NCBI GenBank assembly: GCA_004020545.1
Contig: SAQE01000016.1
Location: 1 to 64,000 of the forward strand
Length of the DNA: 64,000 nt
Direction of reading: 5' to 3'
From: Mesorhizobium sp.
Lineage (GTDB): Bacteria; Pseudomonadota; Alphaproteobacteria; Rhizobiales; Rhizobiaceae
The stretch's first letter is position 1, and each line of letters opens with the position of its first letter. Positions 45,595 through 55,066 of this stretch are shown here, piece after piece. A program made the position numbers and the translations under genes. The notes below the pieces were generated by a model that saw only the letters and a list, made by a program, of their open reading frames with translations, did no database searches and had not been told where the DNA came from.

Positions 45595-46734
45595 TCACCA
45601 GCCGTTGATGCGTGGCCATTCGACGATGTTGCCGTCATGATTCCCGGCAACGGCATGATATCGATCGTACATCGCCGCGGTCATGCAGGCATGGTTGGGG
45701 AGAATCCGAACCTTGGAACCAACTGGCAAGGCGTCATAGGGGAAGGGCCCCTGGCTCACTAGGAGGCCGTGTTCCTGGTAGACATGGCCAACAGTGACCC
45801 CCGGAATCCGTTCTTGGCAATGCACGTCCATGACCATGCCGAAGCCGACATCCTCCGTCAGACCCGAAGCCGCCGTGCTGCGATCCTTGGACAAGGCAAG
45901 CGCGCCCGCATCGATGAGTGCGGTGTTGAACTGGGGCCGATGGCCGATGACCGTCGCGAGAACCGAAAGCGAAATGTCCTCCCGCCCACAGGAATAGATC
46001 TCGGACTGCATGACATCGCCGAACATGTAGACGCCGCAACGCACCTCCGTCACGCCGGCAAAGTTCACACCATGGGTCGCTGTCGGTGTCGAGCCGACGC
46101 TAACGACCGGAACGGCAAGGCCAATCGCCCTTAGTCGTTCAGCAGCGGACACTGCTACGACACGCTCTTCCTCCGCCACCTTTCGGATATCCTCGATGGT
46201 GCGTGATTGATAGGAATGACCGGCATGGGTCAGCACGCCCTCGAGCCGGGTTCCCGGCAGTTCGGCAAGCGTCCGGCCGATATCCAGCAATTCCTCAGAA
46301 CCGCTAGGAACGCCGGCACGCTGCTCGCCTGAATCGAGTTCGATGAGAACGTCAACCACAATGCCCAAGTCGAGGGCTTGCCGGTTGACTTCCCGGACAA
46401 GGCCTAGCTGGTCGAGTATGACGCTCACCTTGATGCCGCGTTTGACGAGTTCGGCGATCCGAGCCAGCTTGTCAGGCAGAACGGTAACGCCATAGGTGAT
46501 GTCGGAAATTCCGTGGCTTGCGAAATATTCAGCTTCCTTGAGAGTCGACACCATCACCCCGCCGAAATTTCCGGCGATCGCTATGCGCGCAACCTCAATG
46601 GATTTAGCCGTTTTCATGTGAGGCCGAAACCGGACGCCATGATCCTTGAGCCTGCGGGTCATCCGGCGCGTATTTGCCTCGAGCAGCATCCTGTCCAGGA
46701 TCAGGCTCGGTGTGCTGAGATTATTCAATTCCAT
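45595..46734 (-). CDS. DSD1/D-threonine aldolase family PLP enzyme
   Basis: 379 residues from the ATG at 46734. The fold-type III (alanine racemase-like) barrel carries the PLP Lys in RPHMKTAKS near residue 41. The C-terminal metal site PNHACMT (His and Cys) is typical of D-serine dehydratase/D-threonine aldolase/D-3-hydroxyaspartate aldolase proteins. It should cleave or dehydrate a D-beta-hydroxy amino acid. It is 29 bp downstream of the MlrC-like gene and co-transcribed. Exact substrate unknown. Confidence 0.85.
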   Translation of the reverse strand: MELNNLSTPSLILDRMLLEANTRRMTRRLKDHGVRFRPHMKTAKSIEVARIAIAGNFGGVMVSTLKEAEYFASHGISDITYGVTVLPDKLARIAELVKRGIKVSVILDQLGLVREVNRQALDLGIVVDVLIELDSGEQRAGVPSGSEELLDIGRTLAELPGTRLEGVLTHAGHSYQSRTIEDIRKVAEEERVVAVSAAERLRAIGLAVPVVSVGSTPTATHGVNFAGVTEVRCGVYMFGDVMQSEIYSCGREDISLSVLATVIGHRPQFNTALIDAGALALSKDRSTAASGLTEDVGFGMVMDVHCQERIPGVTVGHVYQEHGLLVSQGPFPYDALPVGSKVRILPNHACMTAAMYDRYHAVAGNHDGNIVEWPRINGW

Positions 46735-46763
46735 GGTTCCCCTTGCGCAATTCGTGTCGGAGC

Positions 46764-48284
46764 TCAGGCGCGTGGCCACGTCACGTCGCGATCGACGGGG
46801 AAAATCGGCCGCGGCAAGAACTTAAAATCGAAACGTGTGAGAATTGGCGATGACAGGCCGGGCGCGTCCACCTCGATCACCTGGTCTGGTCCGAAGAATT
46901 CGTCAAAGCCGGCACGGAAATGACCGCGTGATTTTACGACGATCGAACGTGCCTTGCTGATGTCGATCCCCATCATCTCGAAGAAGACCGGGTCGGCACA
47001 CTGTGTACGTATGGAGATGATGACAACCTTGATGCCTTCGACGTCGAGAAGCACTGTCGTGCCGAGATCGAGCCTGCGATTGGCGTAGAAACCTCGGCGG
47101 CCGACACAATCGCCGTCGCGGATCCGTAGCACGGTCGCATTGGCTTCAAATCGGCGGGAGAACCTGTCTGGCTCAACCCGGTTGAAGACCGCCCGGAAAC
47201 AAGCGCCTTCTCCCAATTCCATGGCCTCCCGCGCCAGCGTCGGATCGTTGAAAATGCCAAGCACGGCTCCATTGGCTCGAGCCTTGATCAATGCTTCGAG
47301 AAGCCATGTTGTGTTGCCGTTCGCCCCGCCGCCGGGATTGTCGGCGACATCGGCGAGGATGACGGCTGGCAGGCTCGGATCTTCTCCAGCCGCAACCGCC
47401 TTTGCCACCGCCTCGTCGAGCGGGGTGAGGTGCGGGTCATAGCGCCGGTAGTCACTCCAGGCATACTCGGCAATATCCTGGGCTACTGCCTCGGCGACGG
47501 CGCGGTCGCTGCGGGCGGTCACGATGATGCACAAGCCGTTTTTTGCTGTGTCGGCATAGGCAAAACCGCCGAGTATCGAGACATTCATGATTTCGCCGCC
47601 GGACTTGGCCTGACCATATCTCATCAGATCGGCATAGGGTCCCTTGTCGGTGAGAAGGGTCACGGTCGGCGGGCAAATTGGCAGGCGGATGATTGCAGAC
47701 GCCGGCCGCAATCCAGATAGCATGGAGCTCATTGCAAAAGCCGCCTCGCGACCGCGAGCGACCATGTCGACGTGCGGATTGGTCTGGTAGGCCACCACCA
47801 GATTGACTGCCGCAACCATCCGGTCGGAGACGTTTCCATGAAGATCGAGAGTCGCGACGATGGGGCAGTCTTTTCCGACCACGGAACGGGCCATTTCGAA
47901 GATATCGCCGTCGGGATCTCGGTCTTGTGTCGTGATCATGGCGCCGTGGTTGCATATGTACACCCCGTCGAGCGGCATTGCCGCTTCAAGCCTACCTTTC
48001 ATGTCTTCCAATGTCTGGGCGAAGAAATCATGGTCAATCGGTCCACCTGCCTCGACAAGGCCGATCAGTATCGGAGCGGCTTCCCATTCGACGGAACTGT
48101 CCATAGCGGCGCAGAAGCTGTGCATTTCCGCAGGGATCTTCGACTCGTCCTTACGGAGCTCCTCGGCCATTTCGATGCCGGCCACGTAGAGCCGACTGAG
48201 GAAATCATCGCGCCCGGTTACCGGAGCGAAGCTGTTGCTCTCCAGCATAAGTCCCAGAAGGGCGATTTTCTTTTTTCGAAACAT
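46764..48284 (-). CDS. M81-family (MlrC-like) metallopeptidase/amidohydrolase
   Basis: 506 residues from the ATG at 48284. Motifs: GLMLESNSFAPV at the N-terminus, the metal-site segments ICNHGAM and ATLDLHGNVSDRM, and ADVADNPGGGANGNTTWLL in the middle. The family is named for microcystinase C, but most members in alphaproteobacteria sit in catabolic clusters and have unknown substrates. A GTG at 48305 is an alternative start. It is upstream of the DSD1-type enzyme in a two-gene unit behind the LysR gene. Confidence 0.85.
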   Translation of the reverse strand: MFRKKKIALLGLMLESNSFAPVTGRDDFLSRLYVAGIEMAEELRKDESKIPAEMHSFCAAMDSSVEWEAAPILIGLVEAGGPIDHDFFAQTLEDMKGRLEAAMPLDGVYICNHGAMITTQDRDPDGDIFEMARSVVGKDCPIVATLDLHGNVSDRMVAAVNLVVAYQTNPHVDMVARGREAAFAMSSMLSGLRPASAIIRLPICPPTVTLLTDKGPYADLMRYGQAKSGGEIMNVSILGGFAYADTAKNGLCIIVTARSDRAVAEAVAQDIAEYAWSDYRRYDPHLTPLDEAVAKAVAAGEDPSLPAVILADVADNPGGGANGNTTWLLEALIKARANGAVLGIFNDPTLAREAMELGEGACFRAVFNRVEPDRFSRRFEANATVLRIRDGDCVGRRGFYANRRLDLGTTVLLDVEGIKVVIISIRTQCADPVFFEMMGIDISKARSIVVKSRGHFRAGFDEFFGPDQVIEVDAPGLSSPILTRFDFKFLPRPIFPVDRDVTWPRA

Positions 48285-48377
48285 AGACCGCACTCTCTCT
48301 TGCACCTCCAGGAAGGATAGGCCGGTGTGTCGGCCTCCTCCAATGCAAGCTTGGCCTTGTTCGATGCGTGAGGGGTA

Positions 48378-49313
48378 TCAGTAGTTCTCTGGTGAGAGGA
48401 GTTCTGCCGGCCGGGCCTCACCGTCCAGCATGGACCACAACTCTTCCGCCATCGCGGGCAGCCGCTCGCGCGAGCGGAAGATGCGAATTTCAACGGGGAT
48501 GAACCATTTTTCGCCGCCGGCCAATACAAGGCTGCCGGATGTCAGTTCTTCTGAGATACTGCTCTCCGGAAGCCAAGCCATGCCTCGGCCCTCGCGACTT
48601 AGCGTTTTGAGTACAGCCGCCAGTTGGCTGACGAAAACCTTATCCAGATAGACCGGTTCTTCCACATTTTGGATCATGTGTTCGACAGCCTGCCCGATCG
48701 CAGACGTTTCAGTATAGGCTAAATAGTGAACGGGCTCTTCCTCTGTGCCAGGAAGTTTATCAAGGGGGGAGCCGGCGGAATCGGGCAGTGTAACCGGCAG
48801 TAGCCGGTCGGTGCCGACAAGCTTCGAGGTGAAGTGCATCGGCGGCAAATTCATCTCGACCTGCGGGTGAGCGTGACTGATGGCAAAATGGGATTCACCC
48901 TTGATCAGCGACTGCATGCAATCGTTGAACTGGCACGAATCCAGTCTGATGTTGAAGGTATGGGTCTTGGCCTCGATCGACCTGATCCAGTTGGGAAAGA
49001 AGGTCAGTGAAAGGCTGTGCGTTGCAGAAAAGCGGATGAGATTGGCCGAAGTCTCACCGACCCGGCGTGCATCCTCCCGTCCCTGGAGGAGTCTTCTAAG
49101 TACCTCCTCGGCGACAGGCCGGAACCGTTCGCCCGAGGGCGTTAAACTGATCGGTTGGGTGGTCCGATCAAACAGCTTCGCGCCGACCCAATCCTCGAGG
49201 CTCTTGATACGGCGGCTGAACGCTGGTTGGGTGGTGTAGCGCGCCTCGGCCGATCGGGAGAAATTTCGAGTGTCCACCAGGCTGAGAAAGTCCTCAAGCC
49301 AACGGCTTTCCAT
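48378..49313 (-). CDS. LysR-family transcriptional regulator
   Basis: 311 residues. The N-terminal winged HTH is clear: WLEDFLSLVDTRNFSRSAEA, then TQPAFSRRIKSLEDW and GAKLFDR. The C-terminal effector domain follows from about residue 90. It lies upstream of, and on the same strand as, the M81 and DSD1 genes and downstream of the aldehyde dehydrogenase, so it probably controls these catabolic genes. LysR regulators usually need a small-molecule co-inducer; none can be named. Confidence 0.9.
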   Translation of the reverse strand: MESRWLEDFLSLVDTRNFSRSAEARYTTQPAFSRRIKSLEDWVGAKLFDRTTQPISLTPSGERFRPVAEEVLRRLLQGREDARRVGETSANLIRFSATHSLSLTFFPNWIRSIEAKTHTFNIRLDSCQFNDCMQSLIKGESHFAISHAHPQVEMNLPPMHFTSKLVGTDRLLPVTLPDSAGSPLDKLPGTEEEPVHYLAYTETSAIGQAVEHMIQNVEEPVYLDKVFVSQLAAVLKTLSREGRGMAWLPESSISEELTSGSLVLAGGEKWFIPVEIRIFRSRERLPAMAEELWSMLDGEARPAELLSPENY

Positions 49314-49456
49314 TTCGCTCCCCGGTCACTCGCTTTTGGTCGTAGTATTGTCAAAACGAAGACCGTGTCCAGCCAAGTTATGACGTCGTTTCCCGGTCCT
49401 GCCCGTCATACCCAGGGGTGTCCGGTTGGAGATATCGGGACGGTGCTGGCGATAGT

Positions 49457-50899
49457 TTACAGCCTGATCCCGACGTTCTTGGTCTGCACATAGCCTAGAA
49501 GGGCTTCCTGTCCCTTTTCTCGGCCATAGCCGGAGCGCCGCGTCCCGCCAAAGGGTGTCTCGACACCGCCTACCCACCAGTCATTCACATAGACTTGGCC
49601 AGCGACGAGACGATCAGCCGTCCAAAGCGCTAGTTTGAGGTCGCGGGTAAAGACTCCAGCCGCGAGCCCGTAGTCGGTCCCATTGGCAATAGCGATAGCT
49701 TCCTCGGCAGTGTCAAACGGGATAACAACCAGGACCGGTCCGAAGAATTCCTCCTGCGCGACGCGCATATCTGGCCGAACGTCGGTGAAAATCGTTGGCG
49801 GCAAGAAAAATCCCTCGCGCGCCAGCCGCTTCCCGCCTATTGCAAGGGTGGCACCTTCCGCAACGCCAACGTCGCACAATGTCTCAATGCGCTGCAGTTG
49901 GCGCTCCGAGATCACGGGTCCCATGTCGTAGCCCTCAACCCCCGGGCCGACAGTCCGTCGGGCTGCCTCGGCCTTGAGCTTTTCAACCAACGGCCCGATG
50001 ATTGAACGATGAGCCACGAGCCGAGAGGCGGCCGAACAGATTTGGCCGGCATGATGCAGTATACCGCGGGCGATGTTTCGCGCTGCATTGTCGAGGTCTG
50101 CGTCTGCATAGGCGATGGCGGCCGATTTGCCACCAAGTTCCATGACGCACGGGATAACCCGCTCCGCAGCCGCTCGTAGCACGCTCTTTCCTGTTTCCAC
50201 TGACCCTGTGAAGACGATGTGGTCTATATCCTTATGTGCAACGAGAGCTGCTCCCGCCTCGGAGCCATAACCGCAAACTATGTTGACGGCGCCTTTGGGG
50301 ACACCGGCGCGTTGGCAGGCTTCTGCCAACACGAAGAGACTGAGAGGCGAGTCCTCCGGCGACTTCAGCACAACCGTGTTGCCTGTCACAAGGGCGCAGG
50401 CAATAGATCGCGCGCCCACCGGAAGCGGTCCATTCCAGGGCACGATCTGAGCGGACACGCCGTAAGGCATTCTAATCGTATAGTCGACGACGTTCTCTCC
50501 GAGCGGGATCTGCCGTCCTTCCAGCTTGTCGGCCATCCCACCGTAATACCGAAGGTAGCGTTGGGTGAGCTTCACCTCGTTGTACCCGGCGGCGCGCGTC
50601 TTGCCGTTGTCGCGGACTTCCAGCTCCGCGATCTCATCCGCAAGCGTTTCGAGCTCCTCGGCAATCGCAAACATCAGTTCGCCACGGGCTGCTGGCGTCA
50701 GCGACTGCAGCCGGCGTTCTTGGAAGCAACGCCTTGCCGCGGCGACGGCCAGATCAATCTCAACGGCTCCTCCGCACGCGACCTGAGAAATGACCTTGCC
50801 ATTGCCCGGGTCGACGATTGGGATCGAGCGCCCGTCAGAACTATCCACCCATTCGCCACCAATAAAGTTTCGCCAATAAGGTCGAATTTCCGCAGCCAA
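49457..50899 (-). CDS. NAD(P)-dependent aldehyde dehydrogenase
   Basis: 480 residues from a TTG at 50899, which has TCAGGTG 6 bp upstream; this start gives the normal ALDH N-terminus (YWRNFIGGEWVDSSDG). The catalytic Glu is in CVMELGGKSA and the catalytic Cys in GQICSAASRLV, and the NAD-site PWNGPL is present. The frame runs open to 51013 but that part is not ALDH-like. It should oxidise an aldehyde made by the neighbouring pathway. Transcribed towards the LysR gene. Confidence 0.88.
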   Translation of the reverse strand: MAAEIRPYWRNFIGGEWVDSSDGRSIPIVDPGNGKVISQVACGGAVEIDLAVAAARRCFQERRLQSLTPAARGELMFAIAEELETLADEIAELEVRDNGKTRAAGYNEVKLTQRYLRYYGGMADKLEGRQIPLGENVVDYTIRMPYGVSAQIVPWNGPLPVGARSIACALVTGNTVVLKSPEDSPLSLFVLAEACQRAGVPKGAVNIVCGYGSEAGAALVAHKDIDHIVFTGSVETGKSVLRAAAERVIPCVMELGGKSAAIAYADADLDNAARNIARGILHHAGQICSAASRLVAHRSIIGPLVEKLKAEAARRTVGPGVEGYDMGPVISERQLQRIETLCDVGVAEGATLAIGGKRLAREGFFLPPTIFTDVRPDMRVAQEEFFGPVLVVIPFDTAEEAIAIANGTDYGLAAGVFTRDLKLALWTADRLVAGQVYVNDWWVGGVETPFGGTRRSGYGREKGQEALLGYVQTKNVGIRL

Positions 50900-51087
50900 G
50901 ATGCACCTGATGTTCCGCTGATTCTGATCCAGGTTAGGGCTTGCACGGGCAGGGGGCCAATGTCTTTTCTCTATAACGTGATGTAGATTTTGAATAGCGC
51001 GCCGGTGCCCCAAGTCATTCCGACTCCCCTGGAGTATTGAATCCTCTAACCCCAGCGCACCGCGGCATCCGCGGGGCGGCCATGCGG

Positions 51088-51981
51088 CTATTCGATCCCG
51101 TTTGCCCGCGCGATGAAATCGGACAAGTGAGGCACGTAATCAGCCGCCCCGTTCCCGCCATTCGCCATTGCCACTGCGAAAGAGTTCTTCACGGCGCTGG
51201 CCATTGTCGTGGTTACCGTGGCGGCATTCGCCATCGATTCGACATAACGCATGTCCTTGTAGGCGTTGCTAAGGCTGAACTTATGCGCCTCGCGGTCGCC
51301 TTCCAGCGCATAGCCCATGAAGGTCTGGTAAAAACCGCAATCCATACGCCCGCCGCGGATCACCTTGTCGAACTCGGCCACTGGAATGCCGACCTTGCGC
51401 GACAGCGCGAGCGCCTCGGAATAAAGCGCGGCATAGCCAAGCGAGAGGAAGTTGTTCAAAAGCTTCATCCGGTGGCCATCGCCTACCCCGCCGATATGCA
51501 CGATCTTGGCAGCCCATGTGGCAATAACCGGCTGAACCCTGGCGAAGATGTCCGCCTTGGCCCCAATCATACAATCGAGCGTTCCCGCCCACGCTTCTTT
51601 CGGGGTGCGGCTGAGGGGCGCATCGGCGAAATGCACGCCGACCGCGGCCAGTTCCACAGCAAGGCGCTGGGTGACCGTCGGATCACTGGTGGAACAATCG
51701 ACGATCACGCTGCCCGCCTGAAGGCCGGACTTCAGTGCCGCAATTGCCGCAGCCACTTCGGGCGATCCGGTCAGGCACAGGAAGATGATGGTACAATCGC
51801 GCGCCATCTCCTCCATCGAGGCCGCTTCGACCGCGCCCCGCGATACAAGATCTTCGACCGGTCCGCGGTTGCGGTGCGCGACCACGGTTAATGGAAAGCC
51901 CTTTTCGACAATGTTCTTCGCCATACCATGGCCCATCAGACCGATGCCGATGAAACCGATCTTCTCATTTGTCTGTGTCAT
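51088..51981 (-). CDS. 3-hydroxyisobutyrate/L-threonate dehydrogenase family enzyme
   Basis: 297 residues of the beta-hydroxyacid dehydrogenase family. NAD motif GFIGIGLMGHGMA at the N-terminus; substrate-binding DAPLSRTPKEAW; catalytic Lys in MKLLNNFLSLG near residue 170. It is the third gene of the minus-strand unit otnK-otnC-this gene, and a second, different family member (54150) is in the divergent unit. Two dehydrogenases suggest that two sugar acids of different stereochemistry enter the pathway. Confidence 0.82.
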   Translation of the reverse strand: MTQTNEKIGFIGIGLMGHGMAKNIVEKGFPLTVVAHRNRGPVEDLVSRGAVEAASMEEMARDCTIIFLCLTGSPEVAAAIAALKSGLQAGSVIVDCSTSDPTVTQRLAVELAAVGVHFADAPLSRTPKEAWAGTLDCMIGAKADIFARVQPVIATWAAKIVHIGGVGDGHRMKLLNNFLSLGYAALYSEALALSRKVGIPVAEFDKVIRGGRMDCGFYQTFMGYALEGDREAHKFSLSNAYKDMRYVESMANAATVTTTMASAVKNSFAVAMANGGNGAADYVPHLSDFIARANGIE

Positions 51982-52002
51982 TGTCTTTGCGATCTTGGCT
52001 GG

Positions 52003-52644
52003 TCAGGGAAGGTTGAAGCGCACGCGCAGGTCAGCCACCTGCTCTGGGGTCAGCGAGCGCAGGACGTGGTTTTGCAGCATAAGGAAAAGCTTGGCCGTCT
52101 CTTCCAGCTCTTCGGTCGCATACTGGGCATTGGCCAGCGTCGTGCCGGCCACGACGGGCCCGTGATTGGCTAGCAGAACCGCATGGTGACGGCTGGCAAG
52201 GGCCTTGACCGCAAGGGCCAGGTCGGGGTCGCCGGGCGCGAAATAGGGCACCAGAGGCAGGCGTCCGACTCGCATCACATAATAGGCGGTCAGGGCGGGC
52301 AGTACATCCTGCGGATCGATGTCGCGAAGGATGCTGACGGCAGTGGCGTGGCTGGAGTGCAGATGCACCACGGCCCCCGCGTCGGCGCGTTCGCCATACA
52401 TCGAAAAATGCAAAAACGCCTCTTTCGTCGGCGCGTCGCCCGACAACAGTCGCCCCTGCGCATCGAACCGCGACAGGCGTGCGGGGTCGAGCGATCCCAT
52501 GGACACGTTTGTCGGCGTCATCAGCCAGCCGCCGTCGGGCAGCCTGACCGAGATGTTGCCGCTCGATCCTGCCGTCAGCCCGCGGTCGAAGAGCGAGGCA
52601 CCGACACGACAAATTTCATCCCGGGCGCGGGTTTCATCAGACAT
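52003..52644 (-). CDS. otnC: 3-oxo-tetronate 4-phosphate decarboxylase (class II aldolase)
   Basis: 213 residues from the ATG at 52644, overlapping the kinase stop by 8 bp. Class II aldolase motifs: GSSGNISVRLPDG, LMTPTNVSMG, the zinc ligands in VVHLHSSHATAV (HxxxH pattern) and LLANHGPVVAG with the third His. In the OtnK/OtnC/OtnI pathway it converts 3-oxo-tetronate 4-phosphate to dihydroxyacetone phosphate. The coupling to otnK makes this assignment strong. Confidence 0.88.
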   Translation of the reverse strand: MSDETRARDEICRVGASLFDRGLTAGSSGNISVRLPDGGWLMTPTNVSMGSLDPARLSRFDAQGRLLSGDAPTKEAFLHFSMYGERADAGAVVHLHSSHATAVSILRDIDPQDVLPALTAYYVMRVGRLPLVPYFAPGDPDLALAVKALASRHHAVLLANHGPVVAGTTLANAQYATEELEETAKLFLMLQNHVLRSLTPEQVADLRVRFNLP

Positions 52645-53920
52645 GTGCAGGATCCAACTCAAGCAGGCCCCAGGCCTTCAGAAAGAAATCGGGAGCGCCG
52701 AAGTTGCCGGATTTCAGCGCAAGCGCCAAGCTCGGCGAACCGATGCTGCGGGTCCACGGCACGCCGGGGTCGATCTCAGGGCCGATTTCCAGCATCGTCA
52801 CCCCCAGCGAGGCAACGACTGCGCCGGACGTTTCCCCGCCTGCGATCAGAAACCGGCGGAAGCCTGCATCCCGCAACAAGGCAGCAACACGGGCCAGCGA
52901 TTCTTCAACCAGTGCGCCGGACTCATGCTGGCCCATGCACCGTTGGATGGCTTGCAGCGCCTCCGGGGTGGTGCTGGAGTAGATCACGGGCGTTGTGGTT
53001 TTTGGCTGCCTGATCGCCCAATCCGCCACCTGCGCGGCGGTCTGGCGACCATCGGCGAGGGCCGCGACATTCAATGGTAGCGTCGGCAGGCCAGCAGCCT
53101 GTGCGGTCGCGATCTGGTCACGGGTCGCCACCGAACAGGAACCTGCCAATATGATGGCGCGGCCCGCAGGCGCGGGCATTCGGGTCGTTGCAGGGCGAGG
53201 AGCCACCTTGCCCGCCTGCACGAAATTCGCGGCGAGGCCGAGAGCAATCCCCGATCCGCCGGTAACCAGCTTCATATCGGCGCAGGCGGCACCGATCGTG
53301 CGCAGATCCGCATCGGCAAGCGTATCGAGGATCAGGATGCGCTTTCCCGCTGCGCGTTGCCGGGCGAAGGCCGTACGCACGGCATCGGCACCCTGCCTGA
53401 CCGTCCCGATGTCCACCAGCCCCACTGGCAGCGCTGTCTGTCGCGACAGCACGCGCACGAGATTGGAGTCGTGCATCGGGTTCAGTGGATGATCCTTCAG
53501 TGGGCTGTCCGACAGCAATTGGCTGCCGACAAAAAGATGCCCCTGGTAGGTTGTGCGCCCTGCCGCAGGAAAGGATGGGCAGGCGATGGTCAACTCGACA
53601 CCCATCTCTTCCATCAGCGCCTCGGCCACCGGGCCGATGTTTCCGTCATCTGTTGAATCGAAGGTCGAACAGTATTTGAACAGGATCTGCTGAGCCCCGT
53701 GTTCCAGAAGTACGCTAAGGGCGGAAACCGACATCGCCACGGCATCATCTGCGGGAATTGATCGTGATTTCAATGCGATGACAACCGCGTCGACATCTGG
53801 CAGGGCGGCACCCGGCGAAGGAACACCCATGACCTGAACCGTCCGCAGACCTTCGCGTGACAGCATCAGGCAAAGATCGGTGGCGCCCGTGATGTCGTCT
53901 GCAACTGCGCCAATCAACAA
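52637..53920 (-). CDS. otnK: 3-oxo-tetronate kinase (DUF1537 four-carbon acid sugar kinase)
   Basis: 427 residues with the two DUF1537 domains: N-terminal substrate part starting IGAVADDITGATDLCLMLSR and the C-terminal nucleotide-binding part with LVTGGSGIALGLA and LIAGGETSGAVV. It phosphorylates 3-oxo-tetronate using ATP. It is first in the otnK-otnC-dehydrogenase unit, divergent from ltnD-otnI. A LacI-type operator lies between the two units. Confidence 0.9.
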   Translation of the reverse strand: MLIGAVADDITGATDLCLMLSREGLRTVQVMGVPSPGAALPDVDAVVIALKSRSIPADDAVAMSVSALSVLLEHGAQQILFKYCSTFDSTDDGNIGPVAEALMEEMGVELTIACPSFPAAGRTTYQGHLFVGSQLLSDSPLKDHPLNPMHDSNLVRVLSRQTALPVGLVDIGTVRQGADAVRTAFARQRAAGKRILILDTLADADLRTIGAACADMKLVTGGSGIALGLAANFVQAGKVAPRPATTRMPAPAGRAIILAGSCSVATRDQIATAQAAGLPTLPLNVAALADGRQTAAQVADWAIRQPKTTTPVIYSSTTPEALQAIQRCMGQHESGALVEESLARVAALLRDAGFRRFLIAGGETSGAVVASLGVTMLEIGPEIDPGVPWTRSIGSPSLALALKSGNFGAPDFFLKAWGLLELDPAHV

Positions 53921-54055
53921 GATTCTGGTCCTTTTCCTCTGTGAACGGGCAACACCGTGCCGGTCGCTGCTCCGGGCGACCGTCGGGCGTGCAGCGCCTG
54001 ACTGCTATGCGAAACGAGGGACTTGCTTTTCGTTCCGGTCCTAGGCTAACCAAGC

Positions 54056-54073
54056 AATGGCAACGCTATCATT
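54056..54073. promoter_or_regulatory. Candidate LacI-family operator 1
   Basis: AATGGCAACGCTATCATT, an imperfect palindrome with central CG, between divergent otnK and ltnD. Its right half is identical to the second site (58025-58040). It is the expected position for coordinate repression of both units by the LacI-type regulator at 62846. Confidence 0.6.
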
Positions 54074-54149
54074 CGTGCGTTGTCAACACAAGATCGGGCC
54101 CAAACTCAACCGGCAATTATGCCAAACATCCTGAAACCGAGGTTCTGAC

Positions 54150-55064
54150 ATGAACAGCAAGTCCGATCTGAAAATCTGTGTGATCGGCTTGGGGTCGATG
54201 GGATTCGGGGTGGCCGCCACGCTGCTGCGTGATGGTTTTGATGTCACGGGGTTTGACGTGAGCGCCGATGCGATGGCGCGGTTTTCGGCCCTTGGCGGCA
54301 AGACCGCCGACAGTCCGCCTGCGGCAGCCAAAGACGCAGACGTCGCCATCTGCCTGGTGGTAAACGCAGCCCAGACCGAAACGGTGCTTTTCGGTGCAGA
54401 GGGCGCGGCCGCCGCGCTGGCCTCCGGCGGCACGATACTGTCCTGCGCGACAATGTCCCCCGGTGCCGCCCGCGATTTCGCGGCCCGCGCCGAAGCGCTG
54501 GGCCTGAACTACGTCGACGCGCCGGTCAGCGGCGGCGCGACGCGCGCCGCCTCCGGCGACCTGACCATCATGGCATCGGGCGCGCCCGCCGGCATTGCGC
54601 ATGCCCGACCGGTTCTGGATTGCATCGCCTCCAAGGTTTACGAGTTGGGAGAAAAGCCTGGAACCGGCGCAGCGTTCAAGATCGTGAACCAGCTGCTTGC
54701 CGGTGTCCATATCGCCGCCGCCTGCGAAGCGATCACCTTCGCCAAGGCCATGGATCTGGACATCGCCAGGGTTTACGAGGTGATCACCGCATCGGCGGGT
54801 AGTTCCTGGATGTTCGAAAACCGCGTTCCGCACATCCTTGATGGCGACTACGCGCCGCGCAGCGCGGTCGACATCTTTACCAAGGACCTGGGAATCGTGG
54901 CCGACATCGGACGGGAGATGAAGTTCCCGACTCCGATCGCCTCGATGGCCTTGCAGATGTTCGTGATGACGGCTGCCGCCGGAATGGGCCGGGACGACGA
55001 TGCCTCCGTCGCGCGGATGATCGCGGGCATTGCCGGGCTGCAATTGCCCGGAATGGAGGACTGA
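54150..55064 (+). CDS. ltnD: L-threonate dehydrogenase-like (2-hydroxyacid 2-dehydrogenase)
   Basis: 304 residues. NAD motif VIGLGSMGFGVAATLL; substrate motif DAPVSGGATRAASGDL; catalytic Lys in AFKIVNQLLAG near residue 177. This matches LtnD-type enzymes that oxidise L-threonate (or D-erythronate) at C2 to 2-oxo-tetronate. The isomerase gene otnI starts 2 bp after its stop, which supports the assignment. Family members are hard to separate by eye, so the exact substrate is uncertain. Confidence 0.85.
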   Translation: MNSKSDLKICVIGLGSMGFGVAATLLRDGFDVTGFDVSADAMARFSALGGKTADSPPAAAKDADVAICLVVNAAQTETVLFGAEGAAAALASGGTILSCATMSPGAARDFAARAEALGLNYVDAPVSGGATRAASGDLTIMASGAPAGIAHARPVLDCIASKVYELGEKPGTGAAFKIVNQLLAGVHIAAACEAITFAKAMDLDIARVYEVITASAGSSWMFENRVPHILDGDYAPRSAVDIFTKDLGIVADIGREMKFPTPIASMALQMFVMTAAAGMGRDDDASVARMIAGIAGLQLPGMED

Positions 55065-55066
55065 TC

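Noticed and set aside
38079-46734. Complete beta-hydroxyaspartate cycle
   Set aside because: Only enzymes of the right superfamilies for two steps are present. The aspartate-glyoxylate aminotransferase and hydroxyaspartate dehydratase are not found here, so I do not assign the bhc names.
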